DNA from: Ahniella sp.
Lineage (GTDB): Bacteria; Pseudomonadota; Gammaproteobacteria; Xanthomonadales; Ahniellaceae
DNA length: 64,000 nucleotides
Direction of reading: 5' to 3'
NCBI GenBank assembly: GCA_016712105.1
Contig: JADJRU010000002.1
Coordinates: 1 to 64,000, forward strand
In this document: piece after piece, positions 8,912 through 21,955 of the stretch
How positions within the stretch are numbered: position 1 is the first letter of the stretch
Layout of the letters: each line of letters opens with the position of its first letter
Notes under the pieces: model-generated
Database searches by the model: none
What the model was told of the DNA's origin: nothing
The model's input: only the letters and a program-made list of their open reading frames with translations
Program-made: the position numbers and the translations under genes

Positions 8912-9084
8912 GACAGCCTGCGCAGGCAACTGGACGTAGCCAGTGCTCTTCTGATCTTCGAGCTTCTTTTCCCACAAGCGGGAGAAGTGTGGCTTCGTTC
9001 TTGCATCACGGAACAGCGCGAACCCGACGGGCCATTCAGAATCAATGATGCAGATTCAGCTTGGTGAGAGAGACTTCAGTCTGC

Positions 9085-9792
9085 TCAGCGCATCCGATTC
9101 GCGTTGAATGAATTGACGAAGTTCCAGTTCAGGAAGACATGCCGGTCGGCCGTTTCCTCCGATTTCGGACAGAACACACTGAACCCGGATTGACGCATGA
9201 ACGAAACAGTCATCGCATCCGGCGTCGAATCGAGCACAAACACCTCGCGCGCGCTGCCATCCGGCTCGACGACCGCAACGATTTCAACCATCGACGATTG
9301 CACCGGATGCACGACCGAAGCCCGGAAACCTTTCGGTGGTCGCTTGACGCCACAGTCATCGATAGGCGGGTACGGCGTTCGCGGTGCCGCTTCGAAGCGT
9401 GTGCCGTGATACTCCAACAGTGCAACCGTGCGCGCGCGAATGTCCGCTTCACCGGTGCCCTTCAGATCGACCTGAAGTTTTGCCATCAGGTCGGCAACCG
9501 GGCCACGGCGCAGCCACCCCAGCTCCTTCTCCGGACGAGGGTTTGCGCCGCCCTTCAAGTAGTAGCTGTAGACCTGCAACCAGCCCATCGCCTCAAGCGG
9601 ATCACCCAGTTCGCGGTGGACCACGGCAATCTTGAAAGCAGCGGAAATCCGACCAGCATCGAACGAGCGTGTCAGCCACATCAGGGCGGCACCCGGATCG
9701 TATTTCACGACACCATCGTCCTTGAATCGTGATTGGCGCGCTAGCGTGCCCAAGTTGTACATCGCATACGAGTTGCCGGCATCAGCGGCCAC
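9085..9792 (-). CDS. Sel1-repeat-like protein with C-terminal TonB-like domain, 5' end unresolved
   Basis: The first ATG in the open frame gives 235 residues beginning inside what looks like a Sel1/TPR-type repeat (AADAGNSYAMYNLGTLARQS; SFDAGRISAAFKIAVVHRELGD). The C-terminal 90 residues, with the segments SSMVEIVAVVEPDGSAREVFVLDST and FCPKSEETADRHVFLNWNF, resemble the TonB C-terminal energy-transducing fold. The frame is open upstream to about 9855, and the true N-terminus probably overlaps the abnormal tail of the GAPDH frame; a deletion or chimeric join there is likely (see findings). Function unknown. Confidence 0.55.
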   Translation of the reverse strand: MAADAGNSYAMYNLGTLARQSRFKDDGVVKYDPGAALMWLTRSFDAGRISAAFKIAVVHRELGDPLEAMGWLQVYSYYLKGGANPRPEKELGWLRRGPVADLMAKLQVDLKGTGEADIRARTVALLEYHGTRFEAAPRTPYPPIDDCGVKRPPKGFRASVVHPVQSSMVEIVAVVEPDGSAREVFVLDSTPDAMTVSFMRQSGFSVFCPKSEETADRHVFLNWNFVNSFNANRMR

Positions 9793-10765
9793 ACGAATCG
9801 CCTGGAGCGCTGTTGCGGCTGCCGCGTCGGCGCGCGTCGAGAACCTCGATCAGATGTTTGGTCTCCAGCACGGGCACGGGCCAGGCCAGGTTCCTGTGCA
9901 GGCCAGCCTCCGAAGCGCCGATTCCGCCCAAAGCTGACGTTGCGCCACTCAAGGCGGGCGCCCCAAACAAGGCAAAATGACTCTTCGCGAGGTCCATGCT
10001 CCCGGTCTGCGCAGCGACAAAACTCAGGTCGACAACGGACACGTTGATCGTTGGCACGCGCATGGCGAAACCGTCGAGTTTGCCGTTCAACTCCGGCAAC
10101 ACCAGGCCGACTGCCGCAGCAGCGCCGGTTTTGGTCGGGATCTGGCTCATCGTGGCGGAACGGGCGCGACGCAGGTCCTTGTGGAACACATCGGTCAGCA
10201 CCTGGTCGTTCGTGTAGGCATGGATCGTGGTCATCTGGCCGTGCACGATGCCGATCTTTTCGTGCAGTACCTTGGCAAGCGGCGCGAGGCAGTTCGTGGT
10301 GCAGGAGGCATTCGAGATGACCGTGTGCTCGGCCTTCAAGGTATCGTGGTTCACGCCGAACACGACCGTCGCATCGACGTCGGCCTCACCTGGCGCCGAG
10401 ATGATGACTTTTTTCGCACCACCGGCGATGTGGCCGGAGGCCTTCGCCTTGCTGGTGAACAGGCCCGTACATTCGAGCACGACGTCCACGCCATGGGCAC
10501 CCCACGGAATATCGGCCGGATTACGCACGGCAAACACCTTGATGCGATCGCCATTGACGACCAGATGATCGCCATCGACGCTGACCTCACCCGGGAACTT
10601 GCCATGGGCCGTGTCGAACCGCGTCAGATGGGCATTCGTCTCGGCATCCCCGAGATCATTGATCGCAACGATCTGGATCTCGTGGTTACGCTTGCCTTCG
10701 TACAGGGCGCGCAGGATGTTGCGGCCGATGCGGCCGTAACCATTGATACCGACTTTGATCGTCAT
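9782..10765 (-). pseudogene. gap: Glyceraldehyde-3-phosphate dehydrogenase lacking its C-terminal quarter
   Basis: Residues 1-252 are a convincing NAD-dependent GAPDH: GINGYGRIGR at 7-16, catalytic C155 in SNASCTTNCLAP, H182 in TTIHAYTNDQ, and the sequence proceeds to SVVDLSFVAA. At about 10010 homology stops abruptly. The expected remainder, including the WYDNEWG segment and the C-terminal helix that completes the NAD domain, is absent in all three frames. The frame instead continues into about 75 unrelated residues, which probably belong to the next gene. As read, the enzyme would not fold. A missing segment in the assembly, or a real deletion, are both possible. The start at 10763-10765 gives MTIKVGINGYG. 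Confidence 0.85.
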
Positions 10766-10832
10766 GACTGTGTCCTCGGGGCGGGAAAACGCCATTGTAC
10801 CGCTTGGAAGCGCTTGAGGGACGGGAAGACGA

Positions 10833-11102
10833 TCAGGCTTCCGGCGGAACGTACCCGGCCGGTTGCTCGACCCCGCCACCGAACAGAAACGCCTCCATCT
10901 GTTCGCGCAGCTGGGCACGCGCCTTCGGATCCAGCGGTGACAGGCGGTTTTCGTTGATCACCATGGTCTGGTGCGCCAACCACTGTTGCCACGCGGATTC
11001 ACTGATCGAATTGAAGATCCGTTGCCCGAGTTCGCCCGGGTACGGGGCGAACTTCAGGCCAGGCAGTTCCTGTTTCAGCTTCTCGCAGAATACGGTGCGC
11101 AC
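10833..11102 (-). CDS. yggX: Fe(2+)-trafficking / oxidative-damage protection protein YggX
   Basis: An 89-residue cytosolic protein of the YggX family, linked to iron trafficking and protection of Fe-S clusters from oxidants. The start MRTVFCEKLKQELPGLKF carries the conserved Cys6; PYPGELGQRIFNSISESAWQQWL is typical. Length is normal. It lies 3 bases downstream of the acetoacetyl-CoA synthetase stop on the same strand, so the two are probably co-transcribed. Confidence 0.92.
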   Translation of the reverse strand: MRTVFCEKLKQELPGLKFAPYPGELGQRIFNSISESAWQQWLAHQTMVINENRLSPLDPKARAQLREQMEAFLFGGGVEQPAGYVPPEA

Positions 11103-11105
11103 GGT

Positions 11106-13057
<1,952 letters not shown>

Positions 13058-13210
13058 CGACTTGCCCTGTTGAAACACCAATCGATAGGCTAGCCGAACG
13101 ACCGGGACCGGCCAAGACTTGTCTTGCACCGTTTTTGTGCATAAGGCCCCGATTGGACTGCCCATTCGTCCGGTTGACAGGTCAACGCTGTACCAAAATC
13201 CGGGAACGAG

Positions 13211-14084
13211 TCAGACAGGAACACGTTCCCGCTGGTCCGCCACATGCCGCAACACCGAAGCCGGGCGGCCGTAATAGTTGCGAAACGCCCGCGCAAACGC
13301 ACTGTTGTTCTCGAAACCGCAAGCCGCCGCCACTTCACCCACCGTGAGGACCGGGTCACGCAACAGCTCCCGGGCCTGGGTCAGGCGGACCTGGATGCCG
13401 AAATCCTTCGGGCTCAAGCCATAGACGCGGTGAAAGGACTTGGTGAAGTACCAATGGGAGAAGTTGGTCAGCGTGGCCAGCTCTCCGATGCGCACGACCC
13501 GATTGGCGTGACCCTCGACATACAGGCGTGCCCGCTGGAGTCGGGACATGACTTGCAACCGGCGGCTACGCGACTTGCCTGGGCATCGGCCAATCAGGTC
13601 ACGAAGTTCGGTTTGCAGCAGTTCGATCTGGCCAAACAGCGTGCGGACCAGCGATTCGCGCCGCCAGAATTCGTGTGTTCCGGAAACTGGGTGGCGCAAG
13701 GCCCTGGCACAGTGTATCCAACAGGCTTCGACTCATGCGCCCTCGCCCCGGCAACGCTTCCGCCAACGCGCGCTGATGCAAGATCCGCCATGCCGCTGCG
13801 TTGAGGGTCACGACGGCACTGCGATTCCTGCGCTGACCAAACAAGGTTGGTGCCGATTCCCGTTCCAGCAACATCCAGTGGCGCGCTCGGATGACAAACT
13901 GGCCCTCGCCGGTCTGGACCCTTAGTGACCCGGCCAGGGGCAATACGAGCACCAGATGTCCGGTCGGCACCTTCAGCGCGCAATCGTCGCGGAGCAACAG
14001 CAATTGCACCTGCGGCTGACGGTCTGGCCCCTGGGGCAAAGCCAGCGCCTGGCCCGCATGCACGACAACTTCGTTGAGCCACAT
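13211..14084 (-). CDS. AraC-family transcriptional regulator (frameshifted)
   Basis: The N-terminal half (about 130 residues, MWLNEVVVHAGQALALP onward) is a cupin-like sensor region. The C-terminal half carries two helix-turn-helix motifs: VVRIGELATLTNFSHWYFTKSF and VGEVAAACGFENNSAFARAF. They lie in different frames, joined by one indel near 13690. The start ATG at 14082-14084 has a strong GGAGG 5 bases upstream. It lies 153 bases upstream of the acetoacetyl-CoA synthetase gene in the same direction, so regulation of that gene is a reasonable guess. Ligand unknown. Confidence 0.85.
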
Positions 14085-14212
14085 AAACACCTCCGTTTGG
14101 GGACGGGGTGATTGGGCAGCATTGGCAAACTTGAGTCAGGAAATCCGGCTTAAAGATGTGCGAAGTTTGTCTTCAAGCCTTGCGAAATTTGTCCGAAACG
14201 AACATAAGTCCT

Positions 14213-14243
14213 TGTCGCAACGGCATTTCTTGCCGTTGCGACA
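14213..14243 (-). terminator. Hairpin at the end of the RND operon
   Basis: TGTCGCAACGGCA / TGCCGTTGCGACA is a perfect 13-bp stem with loop TTTCT, 10 bases past the stop of the second RND pump. No U-tract, but it is the strongest hairpin between the RND operon and the araC gene. Confidence 0.6.
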
Positions 14244-14252
14244 CACCGTTGA

Positions 14253-17200
14253 TCAGGGCGCGATGTCACTCGTCGCCGGCACGACCGGACCCTTCAAGGG
14301 CAAACCGGACACTGCACGACGGACCAGGACCCGGGTTTGCTCGCTCATATCGTCGAGCAGGCTCAGGATGACCGGCAACACCAGCAGCGTGATGATCGTC
14401 GAGAACACCAGACCCCCTGCGATGGCCCGTGCCATCGGGAAATATGGGGGGCCGTCCCCGCCGATCTGCGTAGTGCCGAAACAGAGTGGCAACAACCCCA
14501 GGATCGTCGTTGCCATGGTCATGATGACCGGACGCAGACGATCGCGACTGCCCTGAACCAGCGCGTCGTGCCGGCTTTTGCCTTCGGCCCGCAACTGGTT
14601 GATGTGCTCGACCATGACAATGCCGTTGTTGACCACCACGCCCATCAGGATCAGAAGGCCGATGAACGCCATCAGGTCGAACGCCGTGCCGGTGAACCAG
14701 AACAGCCAGAAGATGCCGAACACCGAAAAGACGATCGTCGAGAGAATACCCAGCGGGAACACCAGCGATTCGAACACCGCCGCCATGACGATGAAAATCA
14801 TCAACAAGGCCAGGATCGTGTTCGTCAGCATCTGGTTGGCGGCTTCATCCCCTTCATTGAACCCTTGGCCGTACGACCAGCGATACCCAGGCGGCATGGC
14901 CAAACCATCCATCGCCGGCTTGATGGCTTCACGCACCGCGCTTTCTTCGGCGCCGGGTGCCAGTGCAATCGTCACTTGCAGTGCGGTCTGGCGGTTGGTG
15001 CGACTGACCGCCACCGGGCTTGGCACATTGCTGACCGTGACCAGGGACATCAGCGGCACCATCTCACCGTTCGGTGCCTTGATCTTCAGATCCCGGAGGT
15101 CGTCAAGTGAGGTCGAGTCCGACCCCTGAAACCGCAACCAGACCGGAATTTCCTGACCTTCATAACGGTACTCCCGCATCGGTGCACCGCGCATCGCCAC
15201 CGCGATGAACTGCGCGACCTGCTGGGCACTGAAGCCATAACGGAGTGCCCGATCACGGTCGACCCGCACCTGGACTTCCGATTCGGCCGAGGCAATACCT
15301 GTCCGTGCGTCCCGGACCCCCGGCACCTGCGACAGAATTCGCACGGCTTCCGGCCCGATATTGTTGAGCATGGAACTGGATTCGCCGATCAGCGAAATGG
15401 TCAGCGCCTGCCCGCCCGGACGGCGCGGACCATCACCGAACCCAACCCGCCCGATCGGAATGTTCGGCAGCCCCTTCCGGATCTCTTCCTTGATCACGTC
15501 GGTCGACCGGATGGCCTCGTCACCATCGGTGAACACCAGCCAGGTATTGGCATTACCCCGTTCATCGAAGTAACTGTATACCGACCGGAGTTCGAACTTT
15601 TCCTTGTTTGCCAGCAGGTACTTCTCGATCGCCGTGACGGACTTGTCCATCTCGCCGATCTGGTACATGCCGTTCAACTCATATCGCAACTGGGCATCTC
15701 GGGTCTGGCCTTCCTGCATCATCTCGAACTTCGTCGTGAACACCGGCAGCAGACTCACCAGGCACAGCCCGAAGGTCGCCAGCATGGTTTTCAGTCGATG
15801 CCGCAAGGTCCAGTCGATGATGCGCTCATACCGATCACGGAAGCGGGTCACCCAGCCCTGTTGCAGGCCAGCCTTCGGTGTCGGGATTCGCGCCGAGATC
15901 ATCGGGATCAAGGTGATAGCCACCAGCCACGAGACCAGCAGCGATACGCAGATGGCGATTGCCACATGCGACAGGTTGAGCGTGATGAAATTTTTCTCGC
16001 CGAAGATGTTCGGCAGGAACACCACACAATGGCAAAGCGTGCCGGCGGTGATGGCAATGGTCACGTTGTTCACGCCGACCACCGAACACTTGATCGGATC
16101 GTCCGGGAATTTCTCCCGTTGCTGGTAGATGCTCTCGACCGCCACGACGGCATTGTCGACAACCATGCCGATGCCCAGGAGCAGACCCATCATCGACAGG
16201 ATGTTGAGGGAGTAGCCGAGGAAATACATGATGCCGAGCGTGATGACGAAGCAGATCGGGATCGCCATCGACACCATCAGGGTGGAGGCCCAGTTGCGGA
16301 GGAACAGGAACAGCACCGCAATCGACATCACCAGACCGATCAGGCCGGCCTCCGCGAGTTCGAGCAAGGAACTGGTCACGCCTTCGGCCTGATCCTGGAG
16401 GAAGAAGATCTCGATGCCGTCCATCTCCGGGTCTTCCCCGATCTTCTTCACTTCGGCCAGGGCACTGCGGCCGACGTCGACCAAATTGGCGCCGCGTTCC
16501 CTGAACACGTCGATGCCAATCGCGGGTTTCAGGTCCAGATAGCGCCCATAGTCCTGCGCTTCGGACTCAGCTGGACGGTCGCGACGTCACTCAGCTTCAA
16601 ACCTTGTTCGTTGAGCACCAGCGAGCGGATGTCGTCAAGCGTCTGGAACTCACCGACGGGCTGGACGCGGAACCGCGAATCGCCATCCTGAATCAGGCCC
16701 CCGGAGACCGAAAAATTGGCGGCCTGAATCTTGCTCGCCAATTGCGCCAGATCGAGACCATGGGCCGATACTCGGTCGGCCAACAATTCAATCTGCACTT
16801 CCGGTGGTTCGACACCGGCCATCTCGACACGCGCCACGCCCGGAAGTCGCTCCAGCACCCGCTTTACCTTGCGGTTCAAGAGCTCATAGGAATCGGACAG
16901 ATCCCGACCGGATGACACACGCAGCGACAGCACCGACTGGTCACCACTGGAAAACTTGAAGACCAGGAAGCGCTGGACATCACTCGGGAGTTCCTTGCGG
17001 ATGGCTTCCAGACGATCCCGTGCCTCGACCGACTTCACTGCGACATCGGCGTCCCATTTGAACTCGATGAAGATGCTGGCGTCATTCGCGGTCGACTGCG
17101 AATTGATCGTCTTGATGCTGGACAAGGTCGCCAGCGCCTCTTCCGCGGGCCGCGTGATGTTTCGTTCCACTTCCTCCGGCGTCGACCCCGGATAGGGAAT

Positions 17201-17344
17201 CTGCACGAACAGGAACGGCGCATCAAAATCCGGAAAATATTCCAGCGGCAGGCGCAGCGCGGCAATCAGGCCGAGCAGCGTCAGCGACACGAACACCATC
17301 ACCGTGGTGACCGGTCGCTTCAGGCTCATCGAGACAACACTCAT
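14253..17344 (-). CDS. RND efflux transporter, second pump of the operon (one frameshift)
   Basis: An inner-membrane resistance-nodulation-division proton antiporter of about 1030 residues. The N-terminus MSVVSMSLKRPVTTVMVFVSL is the first membrane helix. The periplasmic porter domain contains YPGSTPEEVERNITRPAEEAL, and the proton-relay helix is GLLLGIGMVVDNAVVAVE. The second half ends with GVVVNNGIVMVEHINQLR and SRDRLRPVIMTMATTILGLLPL. A single indel near 16550 divides the gene; both parts join at EAQDYGRYLDLKPAIG. It lies 18 bases after the first RND pump. Drug or lipophile export is likely; substrate not deducible. No TolC gene is adjacent. Confidence 0.9.
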
Positions 17345-17362
17345 GTTCTGGCTCCTGGCGAC

Positions 17363-20300
17363 TCAGTGGACCAATGCCTGGGCGTCGTCCGCAGCGCGGC
17401 GAGCCTCGGCTTCGCGACGGGCAGCGGCAACGTAGTCGGCGTCGGTGCGGCGATCCATCAGGGAATACATGACCGGGATCACGACCAGGGTGAGCAAGGT
17501 CGACACCGTCAGGCCAGCAATGACCGTGATCGCCATTGGCTGCCGGATCTCGGCGCCATCACCGAGGCCGAGCGCCAGCGGAATGAAGCCGACCAACGTT
17601 GTCACCGTGGTCATCGCGATCGCCCGCAGACGGGATCGGGATCCCTCCACGAGGGCTTCGAGTTTCGACACCCCTTCCCCGCGCAACTGGTTGACGCGAT
17701 CGATCAACACGATGGCGTTGTTCACCACGATACCCGCCAGCATGATGATGCCGATGCCGGCCACCACCGACAGCGGCATGCCGAACAGCCAGAGACCGAA
17801 CACACTGCCAACGACCGCGAGCGGGATCGAAAACAGGATCACGAACGGATGCAGTAGCGACTCGAACTGCGAGGCCATGACCAGATAGACCAGGAACATC
17901 GCGAGCGCCAGCGCGAAGATCAACGAATTCCGGCTCGCCTGCAGTTCTTCGCTCTGGCCGGACACCCGGAAACTCACGCCGGCGGGCAGGTTCAGATCGC
18001 GGATCAGATCGGTGGCGACCGAACCGGCCGTTCCCAAGTCACCATAGGCGAGATTCGCCGACACCAATGCGACCCGCTCCTGGTCGGAGCGCCGAATCTC
18101 GCCCGGACCCTCCGTGGCAATCACGTCGGCCACGGCCATCAAGGTCACCGGGCGTTCGCTGCTTGGATTGACGATGAGATTCTTGATGTCCTCGACGGAC
18201 GCACGATCGTCGACGCGAGCGCGCACCAGCACGTCGATCTTGCGGTCGCCGAACGGAGTGGCGCGTGGCCACTTCACCGCGCACCTTGCGTACGACCTGG
18301 TCGGCAATCTGGCGCGTACTCAGACCCAGCGCTGCAGCGCGTTCCTGATCAAACCGGATCTGGATTTCCGGTTGGCCGGATTCCACCGTCGATTTGACGT
18401 CTGCAAAGCGATCATTCTGGGCCAGCGTGGCCGCGACCATCTTGCCGGCGCGCTGCAGTCGATCCAGATCAAAACTGGCGATTTCGATTTCGAGCGGCGT
18501 CGTGAAGTTCAGCAACGCCGGACGGGCGAAGGTTGCATCGCTGATCCCGAGTTGGCGGGCCTTTTCGCGAAGCAAGGCCATGGTCTCCTCTTCCTGCTGC
18601 CGACCGGAACCCGGCGCCAGCGTGACGATCAACCTTGCCACATTCTCGCCCGATTCCGTCGGATTGGCATCAAGGCGCGTACCGGTGCCACTGACGCCGT
18701 AGATCGTCTCGATCCGGTCGTCCTTGGTGGCCTCCATGGCCCGCACGATGCCGTCGGTTTGAGCGAGCGGTGTTCCCGGCGGCAGCTTGAGCGTGGCCTC
18801 GAATTGTCCTTGCGCCAACTGCGGCACGAGGTCCAGACCTAGCCTTGGCAATACCGCCAAGGCCGAAACGAAAGTCAACAACGCAACGCCCAGAATCTGC
18901 GCCGGATGCCGAAGTGCCCACGGGAGGAACCGGGCATAGGCATTTTCCTGACGAACCTGCATGGCCATGACCGCTTTTGCAGCAGGATTCAGCACCAGGC
19001 CAAACAGCCAGCCAATCGCGCGGACCAGCCACAAGACCAGTCTGGTCGCATGAAAGAATACGAAACGGACACCCGCCAACATGCGATCGAGTAACCAGCG
19101 TACGCCTCGAAGCCCCCTGCTCTCGCCTTTCGGCCCGGCATCTTGCGGCTCGGCGGGCATCCATGCCCAGCGACACACCCTCCAGCGACGCCATCATCGG
19201 AATCAGCGTCAACGACACCACGAGCGATACCAGCAGCGAGATCGACACCGTCAATGCCTGATCCTTGAACATCTGACCAGCCACACCTTCGACGAATACC
19301 AGCGGCAGGAATACCGCCACCGAGGTCAACACCGAAGCGGTCACTGCCATGCTCACTTCCTGCGTGCCCTTGATCGTCGCTTCGAGCACACTCTTGCCTT
19401 CATCGCGCAGTCGCTGGATGTTTTCGAGCACCACGATTGCGGCATCCACGACCATGCCGGTCGCCAATGCCAGACCACCGAGCGACATGATGTTGAGGCT
19501 CAAGCCAAACAGGTCCATGAAGAAAAACGTGGTGACGATCGAGACTGGCAGCGACACGCCGATGACAATCGTCGCGCGCACATTACGCAAGTACAGGAAG
19601 ATCACCAGGATCGACAACAAGCCACCCTGAAGCGCTGCGCTCGTCACTTCCTCCAACGAGCCCTTGATGAACTTGCTCTGGTCGTCGATCCGGTGCAGTT
19701 CTGCACCGCTGGGCAGCGCCTTGGCACGCACCAGTTGCTCCATCAACTCATTGACGGAGTCGGCAACCACCACCGTGTTCGCGTCCCCTTCCTTGTAGAC
19801 CGCCAGTTCCACTGCTTCGCGGCCGTCGACACGGATGATCGACTCACGTTCCTTGTAGCCCTGGCGGACCGCGGCCACGTCTTTCAAACGGATCGTGGCT
19901 GCGCTGTTGGGCAGCAGCAGCATGTTGCCGATTTCCTCGACATCTACGAACTGGTTGATCGTGCGCACCAGGAATCGCTGCGAACCTTCGTCGAGTCGGC
20001 CACCGGAGATGTTGACGTTCTCCACCCGCAGGCGGTCGATGACGAATCCGACATCGATATTCAACTGTTTGAGTTTCTGCTGATCGATTTCGACCTGCAC
20101 TTCGTCTTCCAGGCCACCACCGATCTTGACCGCCGCGACACCACTCACCGGTTCGATGCGCTTCTTCAATTGTTCATCGGCAAAACGGCGCAGTTGCTTG
20201 AGTTCGGCTTCGTTGAACACATCGCCCTTGCCCGCGCCCAACAGGCCATATCGCAGAACAGGTTGAGTCGATGGATCGAAGCGCAGCAAGGTCGGCTTGC

Positions 20301-20664
20301 GCACGTCGAGCGGCAACTGGATCAGTTCGAGCTTTTCGCGCACTTCCAGTGCGGCCATGTCCATGTTCGTGCCCCAGACAAACTCCAGGGTGACGTCGGA
20401 CTGGGACGCACGCGACACGGAACGGATCCGACGGACGTTCTTGACAACACCCAGCGCCTCTTCGACCGGCTCGGTGATCAGGTTCTCGATCTCGACGGGC
20501 GCCGCACCGGTGTATTCGGTGCGGACCGTCAGTGTCGGATACGACAGATCCGGCAGCAGGTTGACCTTCAGCTCCGACAGCGCGATGAGTCCGAACAGGA
20601 CGGCCGTCAGCGTGGCCATGCCGATGGTGACGCGGCGACGCGTCGAGGTGGCGATGATGCTCAT
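17363..20664 (-). CDS. RND efflux transporter, first pump of the operon (two frameshifts)
   Basis: An RND-family inner-membrane exporter of about 1100 residues. MSIIATSTRRRVTIGMATLTAV opens the first helix; YTGAAPVEIENLITEPVEEAL marks the porter domain, and GGLALATGMVVDAAIVVLENI the proton-relay helix with an Asp. The end holds GIIMLAGIVVNNAIVLIDRVNQLR. Indels near 19150 and 18270 split it into three frames. A loop region after VSLTLIPMMASL is unusually long, with several helix-like hydrophobic stretches. It starts 3 bases after the adaptor gene, so the operon order is adaptor, pump, pump. Confidence 0.9.
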
Positions 20665-20667
20665 GAT

Positions 20668-21879
20668 TTACAGTCCTTCGACGATTTCGACGCGCGCTCC
20701 ATCCCTGAGCGCGGCTTTGCCAATGGTGACCACACGGTCACCGGCGTTCAGACCCTTCAACACTTCGGCTTCAGACCCACTGAGATAACCAAGTTCCAGC
20801 ACGCGGCGGTGTGTCATGAAGACCGGGCCTTTCGGCTTGTTGCGTGATGCCGTGGCATCGTCTTTCGCCTTGTCCTTGCCGCCAAACAGATTCGCGAAGA
20901 ATCCGGCCTTTGGCTGGTTTTCCTTGGGCTTGGCAGCATCAGGTTTGATCGGCTCGGCATCGAGCACATAAACCGCGACCTCGCCATCTCCTTCGACCAG
21001 CGCATCACGCGGCACCACCAGCGCATCCGTCCGCTGGTCATAAACAATCTGGACCCGGCCAAACATGCCCGACTTCAAGGCGTTGGTCTTGTCACGGAAG
21101 GCACAGGTCACCTTGAAGGTGCCAGTCTGGGCATCAACCACCGGGCTGACCCGATCCACCTCGCCCTGAAAAGGGGTGCCGCCCAGGGCATCGACCATCA
21201 TGGCCACCGGTTGGCCGGGCTTGAGGATCGCGAGTTCGCGCTCGGGAACGTTCAGGACCGCCAGCAGCGGATCGAAATCATCGATGCGGAACAACGCTTG
21301 CTGGAGTTGGATCAGGTTGCCGACCTTGACCATCCGCTCGCTGATCACGCCGGCAATCGGGGCGCGGATCTGCGTGTAGTCGAGATCCAGTTTGGTCAGT
21401 TCGAACACCGCTTTCTGGGTTTCCAGATCGAACCGGACCCGTTCATGGGCTTCCGAACTGGTCAGTTTGCGCGCAAACAGGTCGGAAGAACGACGGTAGT
21501 CGTTTTCCAGTCGCTTCAGGTTCGCTTCGGCCCGCTGGACTTCCAGGCGGGGTTTTTCAGGATCCAACTGGGCCAGAACCTGGCCGGTGACCACCTGGTC
21601 CCCTTCCTCGACAAACAGTTTCAGCAGCACACCACTGGCCTTGGCCACTACTTGAGCCTGGTTTTCCGGCTCCAGCGCTGCGGTACCGCTGTAACTGGCA
21701 TCGATCGGTTTGAGGGCCGCGACCGCCACTTCAACCGGCACTGCTACCTCGGATTCGGGCTTGTCGCCCCCTTTTTGGCCAGGGCTGTTGGGGCCGCCCG
21801 GGCCGCCGCAAGCAGTCAGGAACAGCGAGATTCCTGCAAGCAGGACATAAGACAAAGGGGCAACGTATTGTTTTTTCAT
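20668..21879 (-). CDS. RND efflux periplasmic adaptor (membrane fusion) lipoprotein
   Basis: A 403-residue membrane-fusion protein linking an RND pump to an outer-membrane channel. The lipobox LTAC ends the signal at residue 24. The lipoyl-type half motif AKASGVLLKLFVEEGDQVVTGQ, the coiled-coil hairpin (EVQRAEANLKRLENDYRRSSDLF) and the second half RAPIAGVISERMVKVGNLIQ are in order. An unusual 50-residue Lys/Asp-rich insert (about 310-355, with AGFFANLFGGKDKAKDD) lies before the final beta domain. It is the only adaptor for two pumps, so either it serves both or the pumps form a heteromer. Confidence 0.92.
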   Translation of the reverse strand: MKKQYVAPLSYVLLAGISLFLTACGGPGGPNSPGQKGGDKPESEVAVPVEVAVAALKPIDASYSGTAALEPENQAQVVAKASGVLLKLFVEEGDQVVTGQVLAQLDPEKPRLEVQRAEANLKRLENDYRRSSDLFARKLTSSEAHERVRFDLETQKAVFELTKLDLDYTQIRAPIAGVISERMVKVGNLIQLQQALFRIDDFDPLLAVLNVPERELAILKPGQPVAMMVDALGGTPFQGEVDRVSPVVDAQTGTFKVTCAFRDKTNALKSGMFGRVQIVYDQRTDALVVPRDALVEGDGEVAVYVLDAEPIKPDAAKPKENQPKAGFFANLFGGKDKAKDDATASRNKPKGPVFMTHRRVLELGYLSGSEAEVLKGLNAGDRVVTIGKAALRDGARVEIVEGL

Positions 21880-21955
21880 GGCTTTCCCGACAAGCGCAGC
21901 ACAGTATTGGTGTTATAGCTTAATAGAACACCAGATGTGTTCCATAGGCCGGAAG

